DNA from: an uncultured Lachnospiraceae bacterium
Lineage (GTDB): Bacteria > Bacillota > Clostridia > Lachnospirales > Lachnospiraceae
Direction of reading: 5' to 3'
Length of the DNA: 9,079 nt
Assembly: GCA_905201915.1 (NCBI GenBank)
Contig: CAJKQE010000090.1
Coordinates: 1-9,079, forward strand
This document shows positions 1 through 7,154 of this stretch, in pieces. The notes beneath the pieces were generated by a model. The model did no database searches. It was not told the origin of the DNA and was given only the letters and a program-made list of their open reading frames with translations. Within the stretch, counting starts at the first letter, position 1. Every line of letters starts with the position of its first letter. Made by a program: the position numbers and the translations under genes.

Positions 1-88
1 TACCACACATCATCCATAAAATATATAGCAGTTATTTAATTTACTTTATACTAGAGAGTTTCCGGCAGAGCTTACTACTGCATCAAAG

Positions 89-2725
89 TTGCAACAAGCA
101 TATCTTGATGAACACAAAAATGCGAAAAATCCTATGGAAATTATAGAAGGATTTGGTGACGTGTTTGATGAAACATATAAACATTATGCCATGCAGTATA
201 GTTTCAAAATAGAAGAAGATAGTAAGGGGGATAGAAGTCGTAATTTTATTTTTAATGATTTACAGTTTCATTCGATATTTGAGGGAGAAAATGCTTTTAT
301 TGATATAAATACCGATTTGAAGGCAAGACAGAACTGGTTGCGTTTTACAAAAAGAAGGCCAACAGAGAAAGATGGAGGCGTGTTAAGTTTGCTTGCCAGT
401 GTTAAGGGGTGCTTGACTTATTTTCAGAATGGAATAAGAAATCTTTCATTTAATTATAAGAATCATAAAAATGAGGATGAAAGGTCGAGAGATGATGATT
501 ATACGCTTGAGAATGCAATCGAGTCAGTGTTGACAGAGTTTCATTTATCAAGAGAACAGATAAGGTATTTAAAGCCTATCGTAATGGGAGACCAGGTAAA
601 GTCGAAGAAAGACAAAAAAGACTGCAATGGGAAAATGTCATTAAAGTATTTTGACTGTTCTGTTTATAATAGAGGATTTCGCTATTATGACTTTATAGAT
701 GATCCAAATCACAGTATGCGTTCGGAAATTCAGCTATTTGATTTCCAGGATTCGCCAGAGCGTATTTTACTTCATTTATCTGAAAAGGCTAAAGTTATAG
801 GAATTTCCGCTACAGCAACACTTGATACGGTTATTGGTAATTATGATTTGGAATATCTTCAAAGGATGTTGCAGGATAAATTTTATGTGATGCCAGAATC
901 AGATAAGCGTAGATTGCAGGAGTCTTTCCAGACATTTGTTGCAAATTATGATAAAGTGAATATTCATGTGGAACCAGTTTTTTGTAGCGCAGATGATAGA
1001 GCTGAATTGGCAGAGATATTTGATGGAAACGAAGCACTTATAAATATGTATGCGGAAAAATTAACAATAACGTTTGAAGGTGTTGAATATGCAAAGAATA
1101 ACTTTATACGTGTCGTAAAAGTTATGAAGTTGTTTATCTTAAATGATTCGGTTAAATCTTTCTTGTGTCTTACTAATAAATTGCCACAGGAGAATAAAGG
1201 TCTCTTTGATATTAAATTGTTAGAGGATTTTGCAGACGCTATTATTAAGTTTTATGGTATCAAGGGATTAAAAGGTAAAAATCTGTTATATAGCATAAAC
1301 AGTGAAGGTTATGATGCTAAGCGTGCGAAGGTTATTCAGAGATTGTCAAATGGGGAAAAGATCTTTGTTATATCTTCTTATAATACAGTTGGTGCAGGAC
1401 AAAATTTACAATATAAAGCACCGGTAAATGCTATGATCGTGGCAGTTAATAATTATGATAGAGGGGACCTGGAAAAGGACTTTGATTGCATATACCTGGA
1501 GAAGCCGACCAACCTTTTGGTGAATGTGGATAGCAAGAAGGGAATTGAGGCTGAGGATTTAGTTCGTTTTGTATATCAAATGGAATTTTTGATGGAGAGA
1601 GGTGAAGTTTCTCGTAAAGCTGGTATTGCAGTAATCAAAGATGCTTTTATATGTTTCAACGGTGGACTTACTTTTTCTGGGAAGAAGGGAGAGCCATATA
1701 AAACAGACTCAGTAAATAACTTTGCGATTCGTACATTAATACAGGCAGTAGGAAGAATATGCAGAACTGGTCTTAAGAATCCAGACATATATATTTATGT
1801 GGATGATACAATTCTAAGAGACTATGATTTCTCTAGTGTGGAACAACGAATGTTGAATCCTGAATTTGCGGAATTAGTTAAAGTGGGTAAAGCATATTTT
1901 AATGGTCAGGCAAATAAAAATTTGGATGTTGCTGTAATGGAAAATTGTGCCAGAATATTAGCACTAAAGGCAATGCAGATTATAAATGAGCTTAAGCGTA
2001 ATTGGACTGATGATAGTATAGACTATTGGAAAGCATTACGTGAGCTTTGTCTTATGAGACCTACCCTAAGCAGAAAAAATGTTGAGTATAATTCGCAATA
2101 TCAGCTTGTATATATGTGTGCGCCGGGAGAAATTACATCCTATTCTTATGAACAAGAAGGTGACTATAATAATAATATAAATATCAAGTTTGACGGTAGC
2201 CTTCCTCAAAAGATGTCAGAGGATGAGGTTCATTTGAAAGAGATTATGCAAATTCCGGGAGTGAAAGAACTATTTGAAAAGCATGGATATGCAACGAGCT
2301 TTGTTCCAAATGAATTTATATTGACACCACCTATGTTTAATAATATTTACAAAGGTGCTTTAGGCGAAGTTGTTGGTAAATATATTCTAGAGCAATATGC
2401 AGGAGTAACGTTACAGGAAATGTCGCCAGAGCATTTTGAATTGTTTGATTATACACTAGGTAATGGTGTCTATGTGGATTTTAAGTTGTGGAAAGAAACC
2501 ATGACAGTATCTGCGGAGGAAGAAAAGAAAAATATTCAGGCGAAGTTGGATAAGTGTGGAGGAAAGAGGGCAGTAATAATCAATATTATGCTTGATCACA
2601 ATATGCAAATTACGTCTAGTGACCATGGTAGAATTATTGAGATACCATATTTATATCGGTTGGATAGAAAAGAAATAGGAATAGAAATTATAGCAAAAAT
2701 AAATCGGGAGGGATATTTGCAGTGA
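89..2725 (+). CDS. SF2 helicase with C-terminal PD-(D/E)XK-like nuclease domain, 5'-truncated or disrupted
   Basis: The 878-residue product carries the back half of an SF2 helicase core. Motif III is GISATAT (238-244), an Ia/IV-like strand is VKSFLCLTNK (355-364), motif V surrounds SSYNTVGAGQNLQ (429-441), and motif VI is QAVGRICRTG (552-561). The C-terminus resembles a PD-(D/E)XK nuclease: E760 in GALGEVVGKYI, D787, then D797-x-K799 in YVDFKLW, followed by a hydrophobic strand near 828-835. The expected role is ATP-driven translocation on nucleic acid coupled to cleavage, in the cytoplasm. No Walker A (GKT) or DExx box is visible. The TTG start lacks a Shine-Dalgarno, and although the frame stays open back to 29, stops at 26-28 and 17-19 block it. 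The true N-terminus is therefore missing, through a frameshift, a rearrangement or a split gene. The stop overlaps the next gene's GTG (GTGA). The helicase assignment is firm; the nuclease is probable; activity of this copy is doubtful. Confidence 0.75.
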   Translation: MQQAYLDEHKNAKNPMEIIEGFGDVFDETYKHYAMQYSFKIEEDSKGDRSRNFIFNDLQFHSIFEGENAFIDINTDLKARQNWLRFTKRRPTEKDGGVLSLLASVKGCLTYFQNGIRNLSFNYKNHKNEDERSRDDDYTLENAIESVLTEFHLSREQIRYLKPIVMGDQVKSKKDKKDCNGKMSLKYFDCSVYNRGFRYYDFIDDPNHSMRSEIQLFDFQDSPERILLHLSEKAKVIGISATATLDTVIGNYDLEYLQRMLQDKFYVMPESDKRRLQESFQTFVANYDKVNIHVEPVFCSADDRAELAEIFDGNEALINMYAEKLTITFEGVEYAKNNFIRVVKVMKLFILNDSVKSFLCLTNKLPQENKGLFDIKLLEDFADAIIKFYGIKGLKGKNLLYSINSEGYDAKRAKVIQRLSNGEKIFVISSYNTVGAGQNLQYKAPVNAMIVAVNNYDRGDLEKDFDCIYLEKPTNLLVNVDSKKGIEAEDLVRFVYQMEFLMERGEVSRKAGIAVIKDAFICFNGGLTFSGKKGEPYKTDSVNNFAIRTLIQAVGRICRTGLKNPDIYIYVDDTILRDYDFSSVEQRMLNPEFAELVKVGKAYFNGQANKNLDVAVMENCARILALKAMQIINELKRNWTDDSIDYWKALRELCLMRPTLSRKNVEYNSQYQLVYMCAPGEITSYSYEQEGDYNNNINIKFDGSLPQKMSEDEVHLKEIMQIPGVKELFEKHGYATSFVPNEFILTPPMFNNIYKGALGEVVGKYILEQYAGVTLQEMSPEHFELFDYTLGNGVYVDFKLWKETMTVSAEEEKKNIQAKLDKCGGKRAVIINIMLDHNMQITSSDHGRIIEIPYLYRLDRKEIGIEIIAKINREGYLQ
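2704..2725 (+). promoter_or_regulatory. Ribosome binding site and GTGA stop-start overlap between helicase and partner gene
   Basis: GGGAGG at 2706-2711 lies 10 bases ahead of GTG at 2722-2724. That GTG overlaps the helicase stop TGA at 2723-2725. The strong Shine-Dalgarno fixes the GTG as the partner's start. The four-base overlap implies translational coupling and a stoichiometric relation between the two products. Confidence 0.8.
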
Positions 2726-4758
2726 GTATAAAGAAACTTTATTCAAATGAACTCCTGGCTTCATTTGAATATTCTAATATAGATAGAGATTATGATTTTT
2801 ATTATGTTACAACATCAGACAAGTATATAAAAAGTGGAGCCGCTTTTCTGGATATTGATGATATAAAGATATCAGCTCTTCAATTTGAAAGTGGGAAGAG
2901 TTTTTGGGTTATGCTTCCTAAAAGCGGTACTTCCAGAGCTGAGTTTGTACGCTTATTGAATGAAAAAGAAGATGGAGATAGCTTGTCTATAAAATCTATG
3001 ACAAGTTGCAGCATTCCGGAGCATTTATTGACACAATTATTTTTGAATGCGCTAACGAGTCCGGTTGATGAAATGATATCTTTTAATAATCTGTCTGGGA
3101 AATTATTATGCTTTCGACCTTCATGGATGAATAAAGACAAGGAAAATTTTATTTGGGGTATGCAGTGCCTTGAAGTAAAAGTTGGTAATGATATGTGCGT
3201 CAAATTGGTAGCACATAGGATGACAGCACTGGCACTTAAGAAGCAAATGAAATTTGAAAAAAGAAAGCTACAGGATTATCCACAATATGAGTTCAGTTAT
3301 AACAATAATACCTTAAAACGAGTAGCTAATGAAAATAAGAACCGTAGAGAGAATTTTATTATTAAACCTGTAGATGGTGAAAGAGGTAGTATTACATTTT
3401 TTGATTTTACGAATTATGAAACCTTTTCTTGTACTAAGATGGGTGTTTTATATGATATTTTTAATGCTTTACATGATGAGTTTGGTAAGTATATTCATGT
3501 GAAGTTTAAGGAATACAATATTGATAAAGTTTTGGAATATAAGCGTACGTCGTTGGAAGCATATAAGGATGTTGTTAAAAAGGAAATTTTAAATTCTGGA
3601 ATTAACATAGTGGACGTTATACAGTCTGAAACTTCTGAAGATTATTTGCAGGATGTGGCTGACGAAATCAAGAAAATTATTCCAGAGGTAAAATGCAGTG
3701 TTGGAAAAAGATTATCAAAGAAGAAGTTTAATGTACGATATATACACGATAAATCTTTCTATTTAGATTCGGAAGTAGATGCACATCAAGAAAACATGGA
3801 GAATTATGTTGTTCAGCATATTACAGTTGAGAATTTTAAACACCAGTCATCGGCGGCAGTTTATAATATTCTGAAAGAGCTTGTTATTAAGAAGGACATT
3901 GCTAATGGCAAAATCACATTAGTGGATTGGAGTAAATATGGATATAAATCCGACTGGCTATTTGGCGTAGTTGCAGAAGGAGTATATTATTTCATGACTA
4001 TTCATCCGGACGGCTTATTTAAAATTGAAGCATTGAAACGAAATCTTTTTACTATGACAGAGTATGATAAATACATGGATTATTTCGGTTTGAATGAAGA
4101 GAATAAAAATGAGTATAGAGGTGTTATAGGTCTAATAAAAGATGCAGATGGTAATATTAATCTTATAAAGGATACCAATATGTATTCTATGCCTGATTAT
4201 ACTGCAATGGGTGATATTCTTAAGAATGTAGATAGTGAAGGAAGATTTCCAGGAAAAGACGTGGTAACTTGGCTTCGAGCAGTAATGAATATAACAGATA
4301 AAATAAAAGTACAGGCAGAATTGGATATCGTTATCCCACATATCGACGTGAATACAGAATACACGAAATCCGATATAATGGGATTATTCAAAGGAATTGC
4401 CACAAAAAAAGAAGTAGTGCGGTATGTATTTGAAAATACAGGAAGTATGCTATATTCGTATCTTCGTGGAGAAGAAGAAAGACGAGAGTATCTTTCTGGA
4501 AACATAGATATTAACTATTTTGACTATGATGATACGTATGCAAAATATTCAGTTGGCGAAATTGGTAATGGAATGAAGTATACAATTGAGAGAGCCAGTG
4601 TAGTGCGTGAGATACAGGCGGTAGAAGGTGGAAAGCTAATTTTTAAGAAATTACTTCCACTTATGGGAGTAGAGTTTGTAAGGTATGGAATGTTAACTGT
4701 TGTTCCGTTTCCGTTTAAGTATTTACGGGAATATATTGTGAAAAAGGAACAGCTCTAA
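2722..4758 (+). CDS. Large protein of unknown function, partner of the helicase-nuclease
   Basis: I do not recognise this 678-residue protein. It has no signal peptide or membrane helix, so it is presumably cytoplasmic. It alternates strand-rich stretches (about 20-65, 125-165, 335-370, 395-430 and 640-670) with charged helical ones (about 265-330 and 370-392). Segments that look conserved by composition are FRPSWMN (131-137), VRYIHDKSFYLD (338-349), VVQHITVENF (363-372), VDWSKYGYKSDWLFG (401-415) and a hydrophobic C-terminus with VVPFPFKYL (660-668). No Walker, HNH, PD-(D/E)XK, methyltransferase or TIR motif is evident. It starts at GTG 2722 behind a strong Shine-Dalgarno and overlaps the helicase gene by four bases, so it probably acts in the same complex or pathway. 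A guide- or nucleic-acid-binding (Argonaute/PIWI-like) fold is one speculative possibility. A specificity subunit of a defence nuclease is another. The frame is open and intact. Confidence 0.85.
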   Translation: MSIKKLYSNELLASFEYSNIDRDYDFYYVTTSDKYIKSGAAFLDIDDIKISALQFESGKSFWVMLPKSGTSRAEFVRLLNEKEDGDSLSIKSMTSCSIPEHLLTQLFLNALTSPVDEMISFNNLSGKLLCFRPSWMNKDKENFIWGMQCLEVKVGNDMCVKLVAHRMTALALKKQMKFEKRKLQDYPQYEFSYNNNTLKRVANENKNRRENFIIKPVDGERGSITFFDFTNYETFSCTKMGVLYDIFNALHDEFGKYIHVKFKEYNIDKVLEYKRTSLEAYKDVVKKEILNSGINIVDVIQSETSEDYLQDVADEIKKIIPEVKCSVGKRLSKKKFNVRYIHDKSFYLDSEVDAHQENMENYVVQHITVENFKHQSSAAVYNILKELVIKKDIANGKITLVDWSKYGYKSDWLFGVVAEGVYYFMTIHPDGLFKIEALKRNLFTMTEYDKYMDYFGLNEENKNEYRGVIGLIKDADGNINLIKDTNMYSMPDYTAMGDILKNVDSEGRFPGKDVVTWLRAVMNITDKIKVQAELDIVIPHIDVNTEYTKSDIMGLFKGIATKKEVVRYVFENTGSMLYSYLRGEEERREYLSGNIDINYFDYDDTYAKYSVGEIGNGMKYTIERASVVREIQAVEGGKLIFKKLLPLMGVEFVRYGMLTVVPFPFKYLREYIVKKEQL

Positions 4759-4782
4759 AAGAACATTGACAGAAATATCAGG

Positions 4783-4811
4783 TTAACAGATTTATGAATT
4801 GATGATAAAAT
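4783..4811 (+). promoter_or_regulatory. Predicted sigma-A promoter of the TIGR04076-family gene
   Basis: TTAACA at 4783-4788 is separated by exactly 17 bases from TAAAAT at 4806-4811, which carries an upstream TG (4803-4804) typical of an extended -10. Transcription would start near 4818, leaving a leader of about 40 bases before the ATG at 4859. The promoter lies after the end of the unknown partner gene, so the small gene can be expressed separately from the helicase unit. No clear terminator is seen between 4759 and 4782, so read-through is possible. Confidence 0.55.
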
Positions 4812-4858
4812 AGAGCAAGAAATCTATAAAGAAAACATCAATACGAGGAGAAATCTAA

Positions 4859-5173
4859 ATGAAAAAATGCAGAATTACAGTAAAGAGAATTTCTTGTTAC
4901 AAAGACTTGATGGAACAATATGAGAATCCCATTTCTAATGTCTGTGACATGAAGGAAGGGCAGGTTTTTATCGCCAACGGCTGGAAAAAACCGGATGATT
5001 TTTGTGATAGCGCATGGGACAGTATCTCTCCTTTTGTTATGACACTGGCACACGGAGGAGAAAATTTTTATAATGGCTGGATGAAGAATAAAAAATCTGC
5101 AATGATTTCCTGCAATGATGGATTTCGTCCGGTGAGCTTTTTTATTGAAGCTTTGGAAGAAGATGCAGATTAA
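4859..5173 (+). CDS. TIGR04076 family protein
   Basis: This 104-residue soluble protein has the outline of the TIGR04076 family found in anaerobic bacteria. It opens with a strand of the form MKKCRITV and has an acidic middle leading to GQVFIANGW (34-42). It then has an FCDSAW segment (48-53), a GG loop (66-67), and the C-terminal CNDGFRPVSFFI strand (85-96). Five cysteines (4, 13, 29, 49, 85) are present, of which C4, C49 and C85 sit in the recognisable family positions. The biochemical role of the family is not established; the cysteines hint at redox or metal chemistry, which is inference. The ATG is preceded by GAGGAG at 4845-4850 with 8-base spacing. The gene is monocistronic by context, with its own promoter upstream and a 140-base gap downstream. 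Confidence 0.72.
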   Translation: MKKCRITVKRISCYKDLMEQYENPISNVCDMKEGQVFIANGWKKPDDFCDSAWDSISPFVMTLAHGGENFYNGWMKNKKSAMISCNDGFRPVSFFIEALEEDAD

Positions 5174-5274
5174 AAATACAATTTTTTTGCTAAAATACAG
5201 TCAGTTGCGTAATTGTAAAGCATAGTTGGTAGTATGAAACTGCAAAATTATGTATATTTTTCCTATCAAAAGTC

Positions 5275-5283
5275 TGTTAAGAT
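5275..5283 (+). promoter_or_regulatory. Possible extended -10 element of the XRE gene
   Basis: TGTTAAGAT at 5275-5283 fits an extended -10 (TG, one base, then TAAGAT) about 30 bases before the ATG at 5314. The matching -35 region is AT-rich and has no good TTGACA-like hexamer, so the assignment rests on the -10 alone. The rest of the 5174-5313 gap is AT-rich with no clear terminator hairpin. Confidence 0.3.
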
Positions 5284-5313
5284 GAAAAAGAAGGACTGTA
5301 AAGGAGGAAGAAG

Positions 5314-6324
5314 ATGATATTAGCAGATAAAATTGTAAATTTGAGAAAAAGAGCAGGCTGGTCGCAAGAGGAGCTTGCAGAAAAAATGGGAGTCAGCCGT
5401 CAGTCAATATCAAAGTGGGAAGGTGCACAATCAGTTCCCGATATGAACAGAATTTTAAAACTTTCGGAAGTATTTTGTGTAAGTACGGATTATCTGCTTC
5501 GTGATGATAAGGAAGAGCTGCCTTGCATAGTAAATCCTTTAGAAGAAGCTGAACCGCTAGAAGGCAGTAAGGGAGAAGCCTTAATAAAAGTATCTCTGGA
5601 AACGGCAAATGAGTATTTAGAGCATTGTAATAAAAGTTCTATTTCCATTGCAGCAGGAGTTATGCTTTGCATTTTATCCCCCATTTTATTGATTTATTTG
5701 AGTGTGGCAGGAGAAATGAAAAAAATTCCTCTCACAGAAGACCAAGGGGCAATGGCAGGGTTGATTGTAATGTTTTGCATAGTGGCATCAGCAGTTGTCA
5801 TTTTTATTATTAATAGACACAAGGGCGCTCCCTATCAATTTTTAGAAAAAGAACCATTGGACACAGAATATGGAATTGACGGTATGGTTCGTGACAAAAT
5901 GAAAAAATATGAAAAGTCACATATCATGGAATTTTCAATGGGCGTAGTGCTTTGCATTATTTCCTGTGTTCCGATTTTTCTTGTACAGCTTTTTTACGGA
6001 GATGATGATTTTCTGACTGTAATGGCGTTAGGTATTTTATTGATGCTGGTATCCATAGGCGTATTTTTTATTGTCAGAACATCGATTATCTGGGATGGAT
6101 ATCAGGTCTTGTTAGAAGAAGGAGATTATACACGGATTGCAAAACAGAGAGAAAAAAGTATTGGAAATATTTATTGGCCTATTGTCACAGCCGTGTATCT
6201 TTTCGTTAGTTTTATTACGATGAAATGGGGCATTACATGGGTGATTTGGCCGGTTGCCGGAATTTTGTATAGTGTGGTGGCGGTAATCTATGGCAATTAT
6301 TGTGTTGGAAAAGAAAAGAGATAG
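5314..6324 (+). CDS. XRE-family HTH regulator with C-terminal multi-pass membrane region
   Basis: Residues 5-62 form a classical Cro/C1-type helix-turn-helix. The sequence WSQEELAEKMGVSRQSISKWE (16-36) contains helices 2 and 3, and the domain ends with the typical STDYLL motif (57-62). A polar linker (63-105) is followed by about six hydrophobic helices near 110-131, 146-167, 206-227, 233-254, 287-303 and 308-328. The protein is 336 residues and ends in a basic tail. It is probably a membrane-anchored regulator that senses an envelope or small-molecule signal; such HTH-plus-membrane proteins are common in Clostridia, and their targets are mostly unknown. AAGGAGG (5301-5307) lies six bases before the ATG. 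The Crp/Fnr gene begins 48 bases downstream with no terminator between, so the two may be co-transcribed. Family assignment is strong; the ligand and regulon are unknown. Confidence 0.88.
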   Translation: MILADKIVNLRKRAGWSQEELAEKMGVSRQSISKWEGAQSVPDMNRILKLSEVFCVSTDYLLRDDKEELPCIVNPLEEAEPLEGSKGEALIKVSLETANEYLEHCNKSSISIAAGVMLCILSPILLIYLSVAGEMKKIPLTEDQGAMAGLIVMFCIVASAVVIFIINRHKGAPYQFLEKEPLDTEYGIDGMVRDKMKKYEKSHIMEFSMGVVLCIISCVPIFLVQLFYGDDDFLTVMALGILLMLVSIGVFFIVRTSIIWDGYQVLLEEGDYTRIAKQREKSIGNIYWPIVTAVYLFVSFITMKWGITWVIWPVAGILYSVVAVIYGNYCVGKEKR

Positions 6325-6372
6325 AACAGATATAAGAAATAAAGCATTTGGAAGGAAATTGTTATTTAAAAT

Positions 6373-7056
6373 ATGCAAAAATTATATAAGGAGTATCTTT
6401 CAGAATTAAAAACCATGAAATTGTTTTATGGAATACAGGAATCGGAAATGACAGCAATGCTTGGCTGTATTGGCGCTTATTTGAAAGAATATAAAAAAAA
6501 TCAATACATTATCACTTTGGAAGAAAATGTGGAAGCAGTGGGGATTTTGCTTTCGGGGAAAGTGGATATGATTAAAGAGGATTTATGGGGGAATAAAACT
6601 CTGTTGGTATCCATGCAAAAAGGGGAGTTGTTTGGGGAGAGTTTTTCCTGTGGAATTGTAAAAAATGCCACTGTTTCTTTTGTAGCAGATACAGCGTCTA
6701 AGATATTATTTCTGCCTTTCTCCCGTATTTTGCGAACTTGTAATATGTCCTGTAAATTTCATCACAGACTGATTGAAAACATGGTTACAGTAATTGCAGA
6801 GAAAAATGTCGTGTTGATGGATAAGGTGGATATTTTATCAAAGAAAACGTTAAGGGAAAAAATTGCCACATATTTGCTTCAGGAAGCTTCCAAGCAACAG
6901 AGCCTTTATTTTGACATTCCTCTAGGAAGGGTACAGTTAGCAGAATATCTCTGTGCAGACCGCAGTGCGCTGACCAGAGAATTAAATGTTATGAAGACAG
7001 AAGGTTATATTGATTTTGACAAAAATACCTTTCGACTGTTAAAAAAATTTGAATGA
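6373..7056 (+). CDS. Crp/Fnr-family transcriptional regulator, probable activator of hcp
   Basis: The 227-residue protein has an N-terminal cyclic-nucleotide-type beta-roll (about 15-130), including LLSGKVDMI (59-67) and GELFGES (84-90). A dimerisation helix follows (about 130-155). The C-terminal winged HTH has a recognition region RVQLAEYLCADRSALTREL (186-204), then a wing ending in RLLKKFE. The position of the cAMP-phosphate arginine after the GELFGES cassette is not conserved (NATVSF), so cAMP is an unlikely ligand. Cysteines 32, 93, 123, 127 and 194 are present, but not in the N-terminal four-cysteine pattern of Fnr. Related HcpR-type regulators sense nitric oxide through heme; heme here is inference. 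It sits directly upstream of hcp, with a palindrome between them. The start is ATG 6373 with a GGAAGGAA stretch (6350-6357) at unusually long spacing of about 15 bases, so the exact start is less certain than the family. Confidence 0.85.
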   Translation: MQKLYKEYLSELKTMKLFYGIQESEMTAMLGCIGAYLKEYKKNQYIITLEENVEAVGILLSGKVDMIKEDLWGNKTLLVSMQKGELFGESFSCGIVKNATVSFVADTASKILFLPFSRILRTCNMSCKFHHRLIENMVTVIAEKNVVLMDKVDILSKKTLREKIATYLLQEASKQQSLYFDIPLGRVQLAEYLCADRSALTRELNVMKTEGYIDFDKNTFRLLKKFE

Positions 7057-7068
7057 TTTTTTATAAAT

Positions 7069-7086
7069 ATGTTGCCTATGCAACAT
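7069..7086. promoter_or_regulatory. Operator palindrome upstream of hcp
   Basis: ATGTTGC (7069-7075) and GCAACAT (7080-7086) are perfect inverted repeats around a 4-base spacer. Two-fold symmetry of this size between a Crp/Fnr-type gene and its likely target is what such a dimer binds. There is no T-run after it, so it is not a terminator. Its centre (7077.5) lies about 41.5 bases before the predicted hcp transcription start, the standard class II activator position. The half-site differs from the TTGAT of Fnr and the TGTGA of Crp. Confidence 0.7.
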
Positions 7087-7104
7087 TAATACTTCCTTTT
7101 CTCC

Positions 7105-7112
7105 TGTATGAT
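7105..7112 (+). promoter_or_regulatory. hcp: Predicted hcp promoter, extended -10 element
   Basis: TGTATGAT at 7105-7112 contains a TATGAT -10 hexamer (7107-7112) preceded by TG. The region 17 bases upstream (CATTAA at 7084-7089) is a poor -35 and overlaps the right arm of the palindrome. This is the layout expected of an activator-dependent promoter. Transcription would start near 7119, about 36 bases before the ATG. Confidence 0.5.
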
Positions 7113-7154
7113 AAGTCTGTAAAAAGCAGCAGGTAGAACAAAGGAGATAGGAAT

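Noticed and set aside
2880..3203. 107-residue - strand ORF inside the unknown partner gene
   Set aside because: Antisense shadow of a long well-initiated gene; no Shine-Dalgarno or recognisable domain.
4197..4505. 102-residue - strand ORF inside the unknown partner gene
   Set aside because: Antisense shadow with no family features or start signal.
4766..4771. TTGACA as a -35 element after the partner gene
   Set aside because: No -10 hexamer at 16-18 bases; the TTAACA-N17-TAAAAT pair just downstream is clearly better.
5174..5190. AAAAAT-ACA-ATTTTT hairpin followed by T after the TIGR04076-family gene
   Set aside because: The stem is all A-T and very weak, so I do not call it a terminator.
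5202..5215. CAGTTGCGTAATTG, an imperfect palindrome upstream of the XRE gene
   Set aside because: Only 10 of 14 positions are symmetric, and it lies far from the proposed -10; not enough to call an operator or a second site for the hcp regulator.
7041..7062. A-run and T-run after the Crp/Fnr gene as a terminator
   Set aside because: No stable GC-containing stem; the nearby GC-containing palindrome has no T-run and fits an operator better.
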